Source: UBA6522 sp965204155
GTDB taxonomy: Bacteria; Pseudomonadota; Gammaproteobacteria; Steroidobacterales; Rariloculaceae
Direction of reading: 5' to 3'
Length of the DNA stretch: 64,000 nt
Assembly (NCBI GenBank): GCA_965204155.1
Contig: OZ241971.1
Span: 1,178,001 to 1,242,000 of the forward strand
Shown here: one piece after another, positions 26,255-34,162 of the stretch
How positions within the stretch are numbered: position 1 is the first letter of the stretch
Layout: every line of letters begins with the position of its first letter
Translations under genes and position numbers: made by a program
Notes under the pieces: generated by a model
What the model was told of the DNA's origin: nothing
Seen by the model: only the letters and a program-made list of their open reading frames with translations
The model's database searches: none

Positions 26255-27640
26255 TCAGCGCATGAGGATCAGTACACCGCGGTTGCCCCTGGCGACCTGG
26301 AGGATGACCGAAGAACGAGCGTTGCCGATGATTTCTCTCGCCTCTTCCAGGGTACGTACCCGTTGCCGACTTACGTGGGTGATGACATCCCCGGTTCGGA
26401 GGCCATTCTCGTACGCGGGAGTTCCCGGTTCGACCGCCGACACCAGGACGCCCTCCGTGCCGTTGAAGTCTTCTCTCGCTTCATTGTTGGTAGCGAATTC
26501 GGCCCCCTCGAATTCCGGGTCGATCTCCGACAGGCGCTGCGCCAACCCCGCCGTCGGCCGCTCGCCCAGCATCGCCGTCGCGCTAATCAGTTCGCCGTCC
26601 CGAATGAAGCCCACGGTCACGGAATCTCCGGGACGCAGCAGCCCGATGGTGTTTCGCAGCGCTCCCGGCCCATCCATGGTCTCGCCGTCGACGCTAACGA
26701 TGACGTCGCCGATCGCCAGGCCCGCCGCCTCGGCCGCGGACCCCGAAGACACCTCCGTCACGAATGCGCCTGTGGTGTCCTCCAGGTCGTAGGTCTCGGC
26801 GACGTCCGGCGTGACCGGTCCGATGTTCACCCCCAGCAGGCCCCTGCGCACGCCGCCGAACGAGATGATCTGGCTCATCACGCTGCGGGCCATGTTGACG
26901 GGGATCGCGAACCCGATCCCGATGTTTCCGCCGGTTCCGGAAAAAATGGCCGTGTTGATGCCGATCAGTTCTCCCCTGAGATTGATCAGGGCACCGCCCG
27001 AATTCCCGGGATTGATGGACGCGTCGGTCTGGATGAAGTCTTCGTAGCCCTCCGGGTTGATACCCGTGCGCCCCAGTCCGCTGACGATGCCCGAGGTCAC
27101 GGTATGCCGCAATCGAAACGGATTGCCGATGGCAAGGACGAAGTCGCCAACGCGCAGTTGCTCGGAATCGCCCAGCGGCATTTCCTCCAGGTCATCCGCC
27201 TCCACCTGCAGCACCGCAATGTCGGAGTCTGCGTCGGAACCCACAACCGTGGCGTCCAGCGCACGGTTGTCCTCCAGCGCGACGGTGATCTCTTCAGCGT
27301 CCTCGATTACGTGGAAGTTGGTCAGGATATAACCGTTTTCGGCATCGACGATCACGCCCGAGCCGGCACTCTGCACCTGGCGGCGGCCAGGCGGCGGCAG
27401 GAATTGACCGAAGAACGGATCCCGGGACAGCGGATTGGCTGCCATCACGCTGCCGCTGACGGATATGTTCACCACAGCCGGAGCGACCTCCTCGATGATG
27501 GGCGCAAGGCTGGGCAATGCCTGATCCCCGACCTGCGGCGGCAGGGACTGGCCCTGCGCCAGGGCGCCCGTCAAGAGCAGGCTCACGGCTGCACACATCC
27601 GGATGTTGCGATCGTTTCCCGTCATGTTCGTGATGTTCAT
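26255..27640 (-). CDS. degQ: DegP/DegQ-family periplasmic serine protease
   Basis: 461 residues from ATG 27640. Signal peptide ending ALAQGQ. Trypsin-like domain with the triad His110 (TNFHV), Asp140 (DADSDIAVL) and Ser214 (NPGNSGGAL), followed by two PDZ domains (about 275-365 and 385-460; GLLGVNIG and GVLVSAVEPGTPAYENGL). It degrades or refolds misfolded envelope proteins. The Q-linker and length fit DegQ as well as DegP; the symbol is therefore tentative. A GGACGAGCA-like ribosome site precedes the start. Confidence 0.92.
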   Translation of the reverse strand: MNITNMTGNDRNIRMCAAVSLLLTGALAQGQSLPPQVGDQALPSLAPIIEEVAPAVVNISVSGSVMAANPLSRDPFFGQFLPPPGRRQVQSAGSGVIVDAENGYILTNFHVIEDAEEITVALEDNRALDATVVGSDADSDIAVLQVEADDLEEMPLGDSEQLRVGDFVLAIGNPFRLRHTVTSGIVSGLGRTGINPEGYEDFIQTDASINPGNSGGALINLRGELIGINTAIFSGTGGNIGIGFAIPVNMARSVMSQIISFGGVRRGLLGVNIGPVTPDVAETYDLEDTTGAFVTEVSSGSAAEAAGLAIGDVIVSVDGETMDGPGALRNTIGLLRPGDSVTVGFIRDGELISATAMLGERPTAGLAQRLSEIDPEFEGAEFATNNEAREDFNGTEGVLVSAVEPGTPAYENGLRTGDVITHVSRQRVRTLEEAREIIGNARSSVILQVARGNRGVLILMR

Positions 27641-27930
27641 CTGCTCGTCCTTTCCACGGTAGGCCGGTGCGGCACAACCCATTCAACACCGCCCCCGTTC
27701 ATACTAATGGATGCATGCCGCGTGCGATGGGTTGCACGCGTCAGGACATTGTCCGGCTTGCTCCCGCACCGATTACCGAACCATCCAGGCCGTGTATTGG
27801 CAAAAAGATGAGGCAGGCAGCGCGTTTTTTCAAGGCCGGCGGCCTTTGGAGCGGACCATCCAGGCGACCTCGCCACCCGGGATTGTGGAAAAGCTGTGCT
27901 TAAGCGGGGGGATGCAGCGGGGATATCCCG

Positions 27931-27946
27931 ACACAATATGTTGTGG
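27931..27946 (+). promoter_or_regulatory. NrdR box 1 (upstream)
   Basis: ACACAATATGTTGTGG matches the published NrdR consensus acaCwAtATaTwGtgt at nearly every position. NrdR is the ATP/dATP-sensing repressor of ribonucleotide reductase genes. Its core CACAATATGTTGTG is identical to that of box 2, 177 bases downstream. Confidence 0.8.
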
Positions 27947-28065
27947 TCGAGAGAAATACAGAGAATTTCCGGGGAATGCGATATTTTTCGATTCCGTTTA
28001 GAGCTAACGGCCGTAATAAGTTGTTTTTGATAGAATTAGCTCCCCAGGGCACTGGTGAATAAGTC

Positions 28066-28095
28066 TTGACATGTCCTTCATACCCGTTCTAATCT
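28066..28095 (+). promoter_or_regulatory. Sigma70-type promoter of nrdJa
   Basis: TTGACA (28066-28071) and TAATCT (28090-28095) with an 18-base spacer. Transcription would start near 28102, so NrdR box 2 covers the first transcribed bases, a good position for repression. Confidence 0.7.
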
Positions 28096-28107
28096 TACCG
28101 GCGCGAA

Positions 28108-28123
28108 GCACAATATGTTGTGC
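28108..28123 (+). promoter_or_regulatory. NrdR box 2 (at the transcription start)
   Basis: GCACAATATGTTGTGC, a near-palindrome that shares its 14-base core with box 1. It overlaps an in-frame ATG at 28115, which argues that this ATG is not the real nrdJa start and that translation begins at 28238. Confidence 0.8.
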
Positions 28124-28237
28124 TCAGGGGAATCGCGATCCTTCTGCTCCCGCGCGGTCGTTGTTGCCGCTTACGGGGTGGAATTGGCAAGGACTTCGCA
28201 ACTGCGAAAGCGCGGGAAAGGGAGGCTCAAACAACAA

Positions 28238-31200
28238 ATGAAAGCGCCGCTGGAACTCAGTTCTGCCGTGGATCTTCCGTTGCAGGAAGCTTCACTCAAC
28301 ATTTGGGACACCAAGTACCGGCTGAAGTCCCGCTCCGGCGATCCCATCGACCAGGACATCCAGGGCACCCGCCAGCGTGTCGCACGGGCGCTGGCCGACG
28401 TGGAACAGGGACCTCGCCGGGACTATTGGTACGAGCGTTTTGTCTGGGCCTTGCAGCGCGGCGCCATACCGGCGGGGCGCATCATCTCCAATGCCGGCGC
28501 CGGGGAGCACAAGCCCGCCACCTCCACGATCAACTGCACCGTCTCCGACACGGTCGGAGACTCCATGAACCAGATCCTGGAAAAGGTCCACGAAGCCGGC
28601 ATGACGCTCAAGGCCGGCTGCGGCATCGGCTACGAGTTCTCCACCCTTCGGCCCCGGGGCGCCTACGTCTCCGGCGCCGGAGCGCATACCTCGGGCCCGC
28701 TGTCGTTCATGGACATCTACGACAAGATGTGCTTCACCGTCTCGTCGGCGGGCGGGCGCCGCGGCGCGCAGATGGGCACGTTCGACGTCGGCCACCCGGA
28801 CACGATGGAATTCATTCGCGCCAAGCGCGAGGACGGCCGGCTCAGGCAGTTCAACCTCTCGCTGCTGATATCCGACGAGTTCATGGACGCCGTCGCGAAC
28901 GACCAACCCTGGCCGCTGGCGTTTCCCCTTGCACAGCGCGAGGCCGAGGAAGACGGGATCGACCTCGAGGACCCGGACCAGGCGGTTTGGCGCAATTGGC
29001 CGACCCGGAAGGGTTACATCTGTAACGACGAGGGTCTCGTCGCCTGCCGCGTCTACAAGACGATGCCGGCCCGGCGCATGTGGGACATCATCATGTCCTC
29101 CACCTACGACTTCGCCGAACCGGGCTTCGTCCTGATCGACCGCGTCAACGAACTCAACAACAACTGGTGGTGCGAGGATATCCGCGCCACGAATCCCTGT
29201 GTCACCCGCGATACCTGGGTTCACACCTCCGAAGGACCGCGCCGGGTTGCCGACCTCATCGGGCGGCCGTTCGAGGCCATGGTGAACGGGCAGGCGTATC
29301 CGTCCGATTCGAGAGGCTTCTTTCCCACCGGAAAGAAACCGGTTGTCGAACTCGAAAGCAATGAGGGCTATCGCCTGACGCTGACGCCGAATCATCGGGT
29401 TCGCCGGGTCGCTTCTTCGTCACGATGGACCATGGAAACCGAATGGGCAGAGGCGGCGGATCTCGTTCCCGGCGACAGGATCGTATTGCATGACCATCGG
29501 CGCGCACCTGAATGGAACGGCCCCCATACGGAAGGCGAAGGCTATCTGATCGGGCTGCTCGTCGGCGACGGAACGCTCAAGGAAGACGAGGCGGTGTTGT
29601 CCGCATGGCCGGGCGCCATGACGGTGAATGGCGATTTCGAGCGCCCCGGAGCCCTGTCCCTGATGCAGGCTGCCGAACAGGCGGCGCGCGAGTTACCGCA
29701 GCGGGCGGATTTTCGCGGATGGCACGCCGTCTCCGGCCGCGGCGAATACCGGATGAAGCTGCGCGCAGTCAAGGGACTGGCCGACACCCTGGGGCTTCGT
29801 CCGGGCCACAAGACCGTGACGGAGACCATGCACCGCGCATCGTCCGATTTTCAGATCGGATTCCTGCGCGGACTGTTCGATTGCGATGCCAGCGTTCAGG
29901 GCCATCAGGGCAAGGGCGTCAGCATACGCCTGGCGCAAAGCAACGAAGACCTTCTCGTCGAGGTGCAGCGCATGCTCCTTCGCCTGGGCATCGTCTCGCG
30001 CTTGTACGCGAATCGGCGCGACGCAGGCTACCGGCGCCTGCCTGACGGCCGGGGCGGTTCCCGGGAGTATTTCACCAGGGCACAGCACGAGCTTGTCATC
30101 AGCCGGGACAATATCGGGATTTTCCAGAGCCGCATCGGCTTTGCCGACCGTGACAAGAGCCTGAAACTGACAACGGCGCTTGCCAATTACCGTCGGCGCG
30201 TCAATCGAGAGCGATTTACCGCAACGGTCAAGTCGGTAAACCCGGTAACGGAGCACGATGTGTTCGATGTCTCGGTGCCCGGCCCGAATGCCTTCGATGC
30301 CAATGGCCTGATGGTTCACAACTGCGGTGAGCAACCCCTGCCCTCCTATGGCGCCTGCCTGCTCGGCTCGGTCAACCTGACCAAGTTCGTGGTCGACCCG
30401 TTCAGCGAACAGGCCCGATTCGACTGGGACGAATACCGGGAAGTGGTCCGCGTGTTCACGCGCATGCTCGATAACGTCGTCGAAATCAACGGCTTGCCTC
30501 TGGATGCCCAACGCGAGGAAATCAATCGCAAGCGCCGCCACGGCATGGGGTTCCTGGGGCTCGGATCCACGCTGGCTCTGCTGGGCATGCGTTACGGATC
30601 CGCCGAATCCGTGAAGTTCACGGAAAAAGTCGCCCGGGAACTGGCCATTGCCGGCTGGGAGGTCGCTCTGGAACTGGCGCGCGAGAAGGGCCCGGCGCCC
30701 ATCCTCGTGGAAGAATTCGATGTCACCGAAGAGATGCTGTCCCTGCGCCCGATGATGCGCGAGGACGGCTGGAAGGCCGGCGACAGGATACCCGGGCGGA
30801 TCCTGCACGCCCGATACAGTCACTACATGCGGAACCTGGCAGAAGTTGCGCCCGACCTGGTGGAAGATCTCGCCTCGGAGGGCGCCCGTTTTACCCATCA
30901 CAGTTCCATCGCTCCCACCGGAACGATTTCGCTGTCCCTGGGTAACAACGCCAGCAACGGCATCGAACCCTCCTTCGCACACCGGTATTTCCGCAACGTG
31001 ATCATGGAGGGGAAAAAGACCAAGGAGAAGGTGGAAGTATTCTCATTCGAATTGCTTGCCTACCGGGAACTGGTCAACCGAAACGCGTCTCCCAACGCCG
31101 ACAATTCGGCCGATGCGGTACCGGACTACTTTGTCAGTTCCGAGGACATATCTCCCACGGAACACGTGGACATCCAGGCAGCCGCGCAGAAATGGATCGA

Positions 31201-31504
31201 TTCGTCCATCTCGAAGACCGCCAACGTGCCCACCGACTATCCCTACAAGGAATTCAAGGACATCTACCGGTACGCCTACGAGAAGGGTCTCAAGGGCTGC
31301 ACCACGTTCCGCTTCAATCCCGAGGCGTTCCAGGGCGTACTGGTGAAGGAGAAGGATCTGAAGAACACCACCTACCGTTTCGAACTCGCCGGCGGCAACG
31401 TGATCGAAGCAAAGGGCGATGACGAAATCGAATACGACGGAGAGGTTCACACCGCGGCGAATCTCTTCGACGCATTGAAGGAAGGCTACTACGGGAAACT
31501 TTGA
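28238..31504 (+). CDS. nrdJa: Adenosylcobalamin-dependent ribonucleotide reductase, large part NrdJa, with intein
   Basis: 1088 residues as encoded, 713 after removal of a 375-residue intein. Class II enzyme making deoxynucleotides with a B12 radical, independent of oxygen. Start ATG 28238 has GGGAGG upstream; the earlier in-frame ATG lies in a NrdR box. Landmarks: SDTVGDSMNQILEKVHEAGMT-region, GCGIGYEFSTLRPRGA, the active-site NP-CGEQPLP split by the intein, and PTGTISLSLGNNASNGIEP. The protein ends FDALKEGYYGKL without the C-terminal Cys motif needed for re-reduction; that motif is in the next gene, as in Pseudomonas NrdJa/NrdJb. Confidence 0.95.
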   Translation: MKAPLELSSAVDLPLQEASLNIWDTKYRLKSRSGDPIDQDIQGTRQRVARALADVEQGPRRDYWYERFVWALQRGAIPAGRIISNAGAGEHKPATSTINCTVSDTVGDSMNQILEKVHEAGMTLKAGCGIGYEFSTLRPRGAYVSGAGAHTSGPLSFMDIYDKMCFTVSSAGGRRGAQMGTFDVGHPDTMEFIRAKREDGRLRQFNLSLLISDEFMDAVANDQPWPLAFPLAQREAEEDGIDLEDPDQAVWRNWPTRKGYICNDEGLVACRVYKTMPARRMWDIIMSSTYDFAEPGFVLIDRVNELNNNWWCEDIRATNPCVTRDTWVHTSEGPRRVADLIGRPFEAMVNGQAYPSDSRGFFPTGKKPVVELESNEGYRLTLTPNHRVRRVASSSRWTMETEWAEAADLVPGDRIVLHDHRRAPEWNGPHTEGEGYLIGLLVGDGTLKEDEAVLSAWPGAMTVNGDFERPGALSLMQAAEQAARELPQRADFRGWHAVSGRGEYRMKLRAVKGLADTLGLRPGHKTVTETMHRASSDFQIGFLRGLFDCDASVQGHQGKGVSIRLAQSNEDLLVEVQRMLLRLGIVSRLYANRRDAGYRRLPDGRGGSREYFTRAQHELVISRDNIGIFQSRIGFADRDKSLKLTTALANYRRRVNRERFTATVKSVNPVTEHDVFDVSVPGPNAFDANGLMVHNCGEQPLPSYGACLLGSVNLTKFVVDPFSEQARFDWDEYREVVRVFTRMLDNVVEINGLPLDAQREEINRKRRHGMGFLGLGSTLALLGMRYGSAESVKFTEKVARELAIAGWEVALELAREKGPAPILVEEFDVTEEMLSLRPMMREDGWKAGDRIPGRILHARYSHYMRNLAEVAPDLVEDLASEGARFTHHSSIAPTGTISLSLGNNASNGIEPSFAHRYFRNVIMEGKKTKEKVEVFSFELLAYRELVNRNASPNADNSADAVPDYFVSSEDISPTEHVDIQAAAQKWIDSSISKTANVPTDYPYKEFKDIYRYAYEKGLKGCTTFRFNPEAFQGVLVKEKDLKNTTYRFELAGGNVIEAKGDDEIEYDGEVHTAANLFDALKEGYYGKL
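29198..30322 (+). mobile_element. Intein with LAGLIDADG homing endonuclease in nrdJa
   Basis: 375 codons in frame within nrdJa. Splicing blocks are complete: Cys1 in CVTRDTWVHT, block B LTLTPNHRVRR, block F EHDVFDVSVPG and C-terminal LMVHN followed by Cys+1. The endonuclease motifs are YLIGLLVGDGTL and FLRGLFDCDAS, both with the acidic residue. The exteins join as ATNP-CGEQPLP, so Cys+1 is the thiyl-radical cysteine of the reductase and the enzyme cannot work until splicing occurs. All key residues look intact, so the intein should be active. Confidence 0.95.
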
Positions 31505-31671
31505 AGGCTAAACAGACAAACCGGCATCGGCCCTACGGAGAACTCCAGCGAGGCAAGCCCGTCTTCTGGCTGACACGTCCTCCACCCTCGAAGTGGCTGA
31601 ACCTGGTTCGGGCAACGACCCGCCATCAATCGGAACGACAGCAAGGATACAAGCAGAAGGCAAGCTGACCC

Positions 31672-32430
31672 ATGCCAACAATCAAGGTAGACGAGAAAAT
31701 CATCGGCTACGGCGTCGTCAAGGACGCCGCCGAACCCATGCAGGCGGGCAACTCCAAGGCACAGGCCGGGCAGGCCGGGGCGCAGGCCGGAAATCATGGG
31801 CGGACCGGCGTTCTGGCGCAGCACGGAGACCAGAAGGTCATCCGGATGCACGAGAAACTCGAGCGGCCCGAGATGCTCGTCGGCTCGACCTACAAGGTGA
31901 AGACGCCTGTGTCCGATCACGCGATGTACGTCACCATCAACGACATCATCCTCAACGAAGGCACCGAATTCGAGAAGCGCCGGCCCTTCGAAATCTTCAT
32001 CAATTCCAAGAATCTGGACCACTATCAGTGGATCGTCGCGCTGACCCGGATCATGTCTGCAGTCTTCCGCAAGGGCGGCGACGTGGCCTTCCTGGTGGAG
32101 GAACTGAAAGCCGTCTTCGATCCCCGCGGCGGCTACTGGCAACCAGGCGGCAAGTTCATGCCTTCGATCATCGCCGAACTCGGGTACATCGTGGAGCGCC
32201 ACCTTACGGATATCGGGCTGATCGGCGCGTCGGAGCCCAGCGAGGAACAGCGCAAGGAACTGGAACGCAAGCGCGCCGAGTTTCAGGCCCAGTCCAGCCA
32301 GCAGGATGCCTTCGCGGAGAATTCCTTTCCCGACGGCGCCCAGTTGTGCGCAAAGTGCAACACGGCCGCCAGCGTGATGCTGGACGGTTGCCTGACCTGC
32401 CTGAACTGCGGCTATTCCAAGTGCGGGTGA
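31672..32430 (+). CDS. nrdJb: NrdJb, C-terminal subunit of split class II ribonucleotide reductase
   Basis: 252 residues. Matches the NrdJb type: IGYGVVKD near the start, KTPVSDHAMYVTINDIILNEG, FEIFINSKNLDHYQW, GGDVAFLVEELKAVFDPRGG, and a Cys-rich end with CAKC and CLTCLNCGYSKC. These cysteines carry reducing equivalents to the active site of NrdJa. The gene follows nrdJa after 167 bases with no other gene between, a wider gap than the near-contiguous arrangement I recall for Pseudomonas. Confidence 0.9.
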   Translation: MPTIKVDEKIIGYGVVKDAAEPMQAGNSKAQAGQAGAQAGNHGRTGVLAQHGDQKVIRMHEKLERPEMLVGSTYKVKTPVSDHAMYVTINDIILNEGTEFEKRRPFEIFINSKNLDHYQWIVALTRIMSAVFRKGGDVAFLVEELKAVFDPRGGYWQPGGKFMPSIIAELGYIVERHLTDIGLIGASEPSEEQRKELERKRAEFQAQSSQQDAFAENSFPDGAQLCAKCNTAASVMLDGCLTCLNCGYSKCG

Positions 32431-32549
32431 GCGGGGTATCCTGTCTGTCGTGACGCTACGCGTCGCGACAGCGGCGAAGCTGGACCCAGCGAAGAACCGG
32501 TCCGCATCCGCGACCGCAACAACAGATCGGTGAGGTAGACGGACCGCTC

Positions 32550-34007
32550 ATGCAGCTCAGCATCCCCGATTTCTCTCGCATCCGCGTGCTCGTGGCCGGC
32601 GACGCAATGCTGGATGAATACTGGTTCGGCCATGCCGGGCGTATCTCGCCGGAAGCGCCCGTGCCGGTAGTGGAGACTCGCCGCAGCGAACGCCGTCCGG
32701 GGGGTGCGGGCAACGTTGCCTGCAATGTCGCCGCGCTGGGGGCCGAAGCTCATCTCGCCTCCGCGGTGGGCAACGATGATCGAGCCACAGTTCTTGAGGA
32801 AAAACTCAACGCCGCCGGTGTCCTCTGCCGGCTGCACCGGGTGGACGGGGCGCGCACGATCCAGAAGCTGCGGGTACTGGCCCGCAACCAGCAGCTCATT
32901 CGCCTGGACGCGGAGGAAACCTATGCCAGTTGCGCGGCAGCAATGGAGGAATCGGTCGCGCAGTTGGCGGGCGAAGTGGATGCGGTCGTGCTTTCGGACT
33001 ACGCCAAGGGTTCCCTGGCCGCTGTGGAACGGCTCATCGCCTGCGCCCGGGATCACGGCAAGGCGGTGCTGGTGGACCCCAAGGGACAGGACTTCGGCCG
33101 CTATGCCGGCGCCACGGTTCTGAAGCCGAATGAGGCGGAATTCGCTGCCGTGGCTGGTCACTGGTCCGATGAGAAAGACTTTCTGTCCCGCGGCGCGTCC
33201 ATGGTGCAGAATCTGCAGTTCGACGCGTTGCTGGTCACCCGAGGCAAGCGCGGCATGACCCTCTTTCCGCGGCACGAACAACCACTGACGCTCCCCGCCC
33301 AGGCCCGGGAAGTATTCGACGTCACCGGCGCGGGTGACACTGTCATCGCACTCATGGCGGCCGGTATCGGTTGTGGAATGAACCTCGAAGCCGCCGCCTC
33401 CCTGGCCAACCTCGGAGCGGGACTGGTGGTTCGCAAGATCGGTGTGGCCAGCGTGTCGCCATCGGAATTGCGGCTCGCCCTGCACCGCCGGGGCGCCGGC
33501 GGGCGCGGCCTGGTCAGCGCCGACGAACTGCTGCCGCTGGTGGAAGAGTGCCGACTCCGCGGCGAGCGCGTGGTGATGACCAACGGCTGCTTCGACATCC
33601 TCCACGCCGGGCACGTCAGCTACCTGCAGGAGGCCAAGGCTCTGGGCGACCGGCTCGTTGTCGCGGTCAACGATGACGATTCAGTCGCCCGCCTGAAGGG
33701 CCTCGAGCGCCCCATCAACTCGCTGCTCGACCGCATGGCGGTACTCGCCGGGCTGGCGGCGGTGGATTGGGTGGTACCCTTCGCCGAAGACACTCCGGCG
33801 AACCTGATCGCCCGTGTGCTGCCGGACGTGCTGGTAAAGGGCGGAGACTATCGGCGCGAGGAAATCGCCGGAGGCCAGGCCGTCCTCGACAACGGTGGAG
33901 AAGTGCGCATTCTGGGGCTCAGGGAAGGACGCTCCACCAGCGCCATCATCGACGCGATTCGCGGGGGCGGCGGGGGCGGGGGCGGGGGCGGGGGCGGGGG
34001 CGCATGA
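32550..34007 (+). CDS. hldE: Bifunctional D-beta-heptose 7-phosphate kinase / D-beta-heptose 1-phosphate adenylyltransferase
   Basis: 485 residues. Two enzymes of ADP-heptose synthesis for LPS core. The PfkB-type kinase domain (1-320) has GGAGNVACNVAALGA, VLVDPKGQDF and DVTGAGDTV; the cytidylyltransferase-like domain (about 340-470) has VMTNGCFDILHAGHVSYL and LKGLERPINS. The normal C-terminus GRSTSAIIDAIR is followed by an abnormal run of 13 glycines and Ala encoded by GGGGGC repeats. The stop codon lies inside a palindromic repeat element that begins there, so the tail seems to have arisen with that element. Confidence 0.95.
   Translation: MQLSIPDFSRIRVLVAGDAMLDEYWFGHAGRISPEAPVPVVETRRSERRPGGAGNVACNVAALGAEAHLASAVGNDDRATVLEEKLNAAGVLCRLHRVDGARTIQKLRVLARNQQLIRLDAEETYASCAAAMEESVAQLAGEVDAVVLSDYAKGSLAAVERLIACARDHGKAVLVDPKGQDFGRYAGATVLKPNEAEFAAVAGHWSDEKDFLSRGASMVQNLQFDALLVTRGKRGMTLFPRHEQPLTLPAQAREVFDVTGAGDTVIALMAAGIGCGMNLEAAASLANLGAGLVVRKIGVASVSPSELRLALHRRGAGGRGLVSADELLPLVEECRLRGERVVMTNGCFDILHAGHVSYLQEAKALGDRLVVAVNDDDSVARLKGLERPINSLLDRMAVLAGLAAVDWVVPFAEDTPANLIARVLPDVLVKGGDYRREEIAGGQAVLDNGGEVRILGLREGRSTSAIIDAIRGGGGGGGGGGGGGA
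33972..34001 (+). repeat. (GGGGGC)5 microsatellite at the hldE 3' end
   Basis: Five perfect GGGGGC units with imperfect units before them, encoding glycine in frame. Its last unit forms the outer end of the left arm of the adjacent palindromic element; the right arm carries the matching CCCCCGC once only. Confidence 0.9.
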
Positions 34008-34138
34008 GTGCAGCCCTTGCGAGCTTAATTTCGCCCGCCATCCATGGCGGGCTCAAATCGGGGCTCGGTGCTCCTGGCCATCCGTGGCCCCGCTCCGAGC
34101 CCACGACGCTCCCAAGGGCTGCACTCATGCGCCCCCGC
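33994..34138. repeat. Nested palindromic repeat element, copy 1
   Basis: Outer inverted repeat of 26 bases, perfect (33994-34019 with 34113-34138). Inside it are a hairpin 34033-34040/34045-34052 (GCCCGCCA/TGGCGGGC), a second stem 34061-34068/34095-34102 (GGGCTCGG/CCGAGCCC) and within that GGCCA/TGGCC (34076-34080/34085-34089). The same layout in reverse orientation occurs at 51913-52051. It contains the hldE stop codon and separates hldE from the convergent tolC. No T-run, so not a simple terminator. Short open frames on both strands start alike (MSAAL) only because of the palindrome. Confidence 0.85.
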
Positions 34139-34162
34139 GGCTAACGCTGGTGAGGCGCCGGG

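Larger units (their letters stand above)
27641..28107. other. 467-base intergenic region with nrdJ control signals
   Basis: Separates the divergent degQ and nrdJa genes. Its central part (about 27950-28060) is AT-rich. No gene supported. It holds the upstream NrdR box and the nrdJa promoter, described in their own entries; nothing further seen between 27641 and 27930. Confidence 0.6.

Noticed and set aside
28115..28237. Earlier ATG for nrdJa adding 41 residues
   Set aside because: The ATG lies inside NrdR box 2, very close to the predicted transcription start; family N-terminus starts after 28238.
33946..34128. Small open frames on both strands of the palindromic element (both read MSAAL at the start)
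   Set aside because: They result from the inverted repeat itself; no ribosome site and no shared coding pressure with copy 2.
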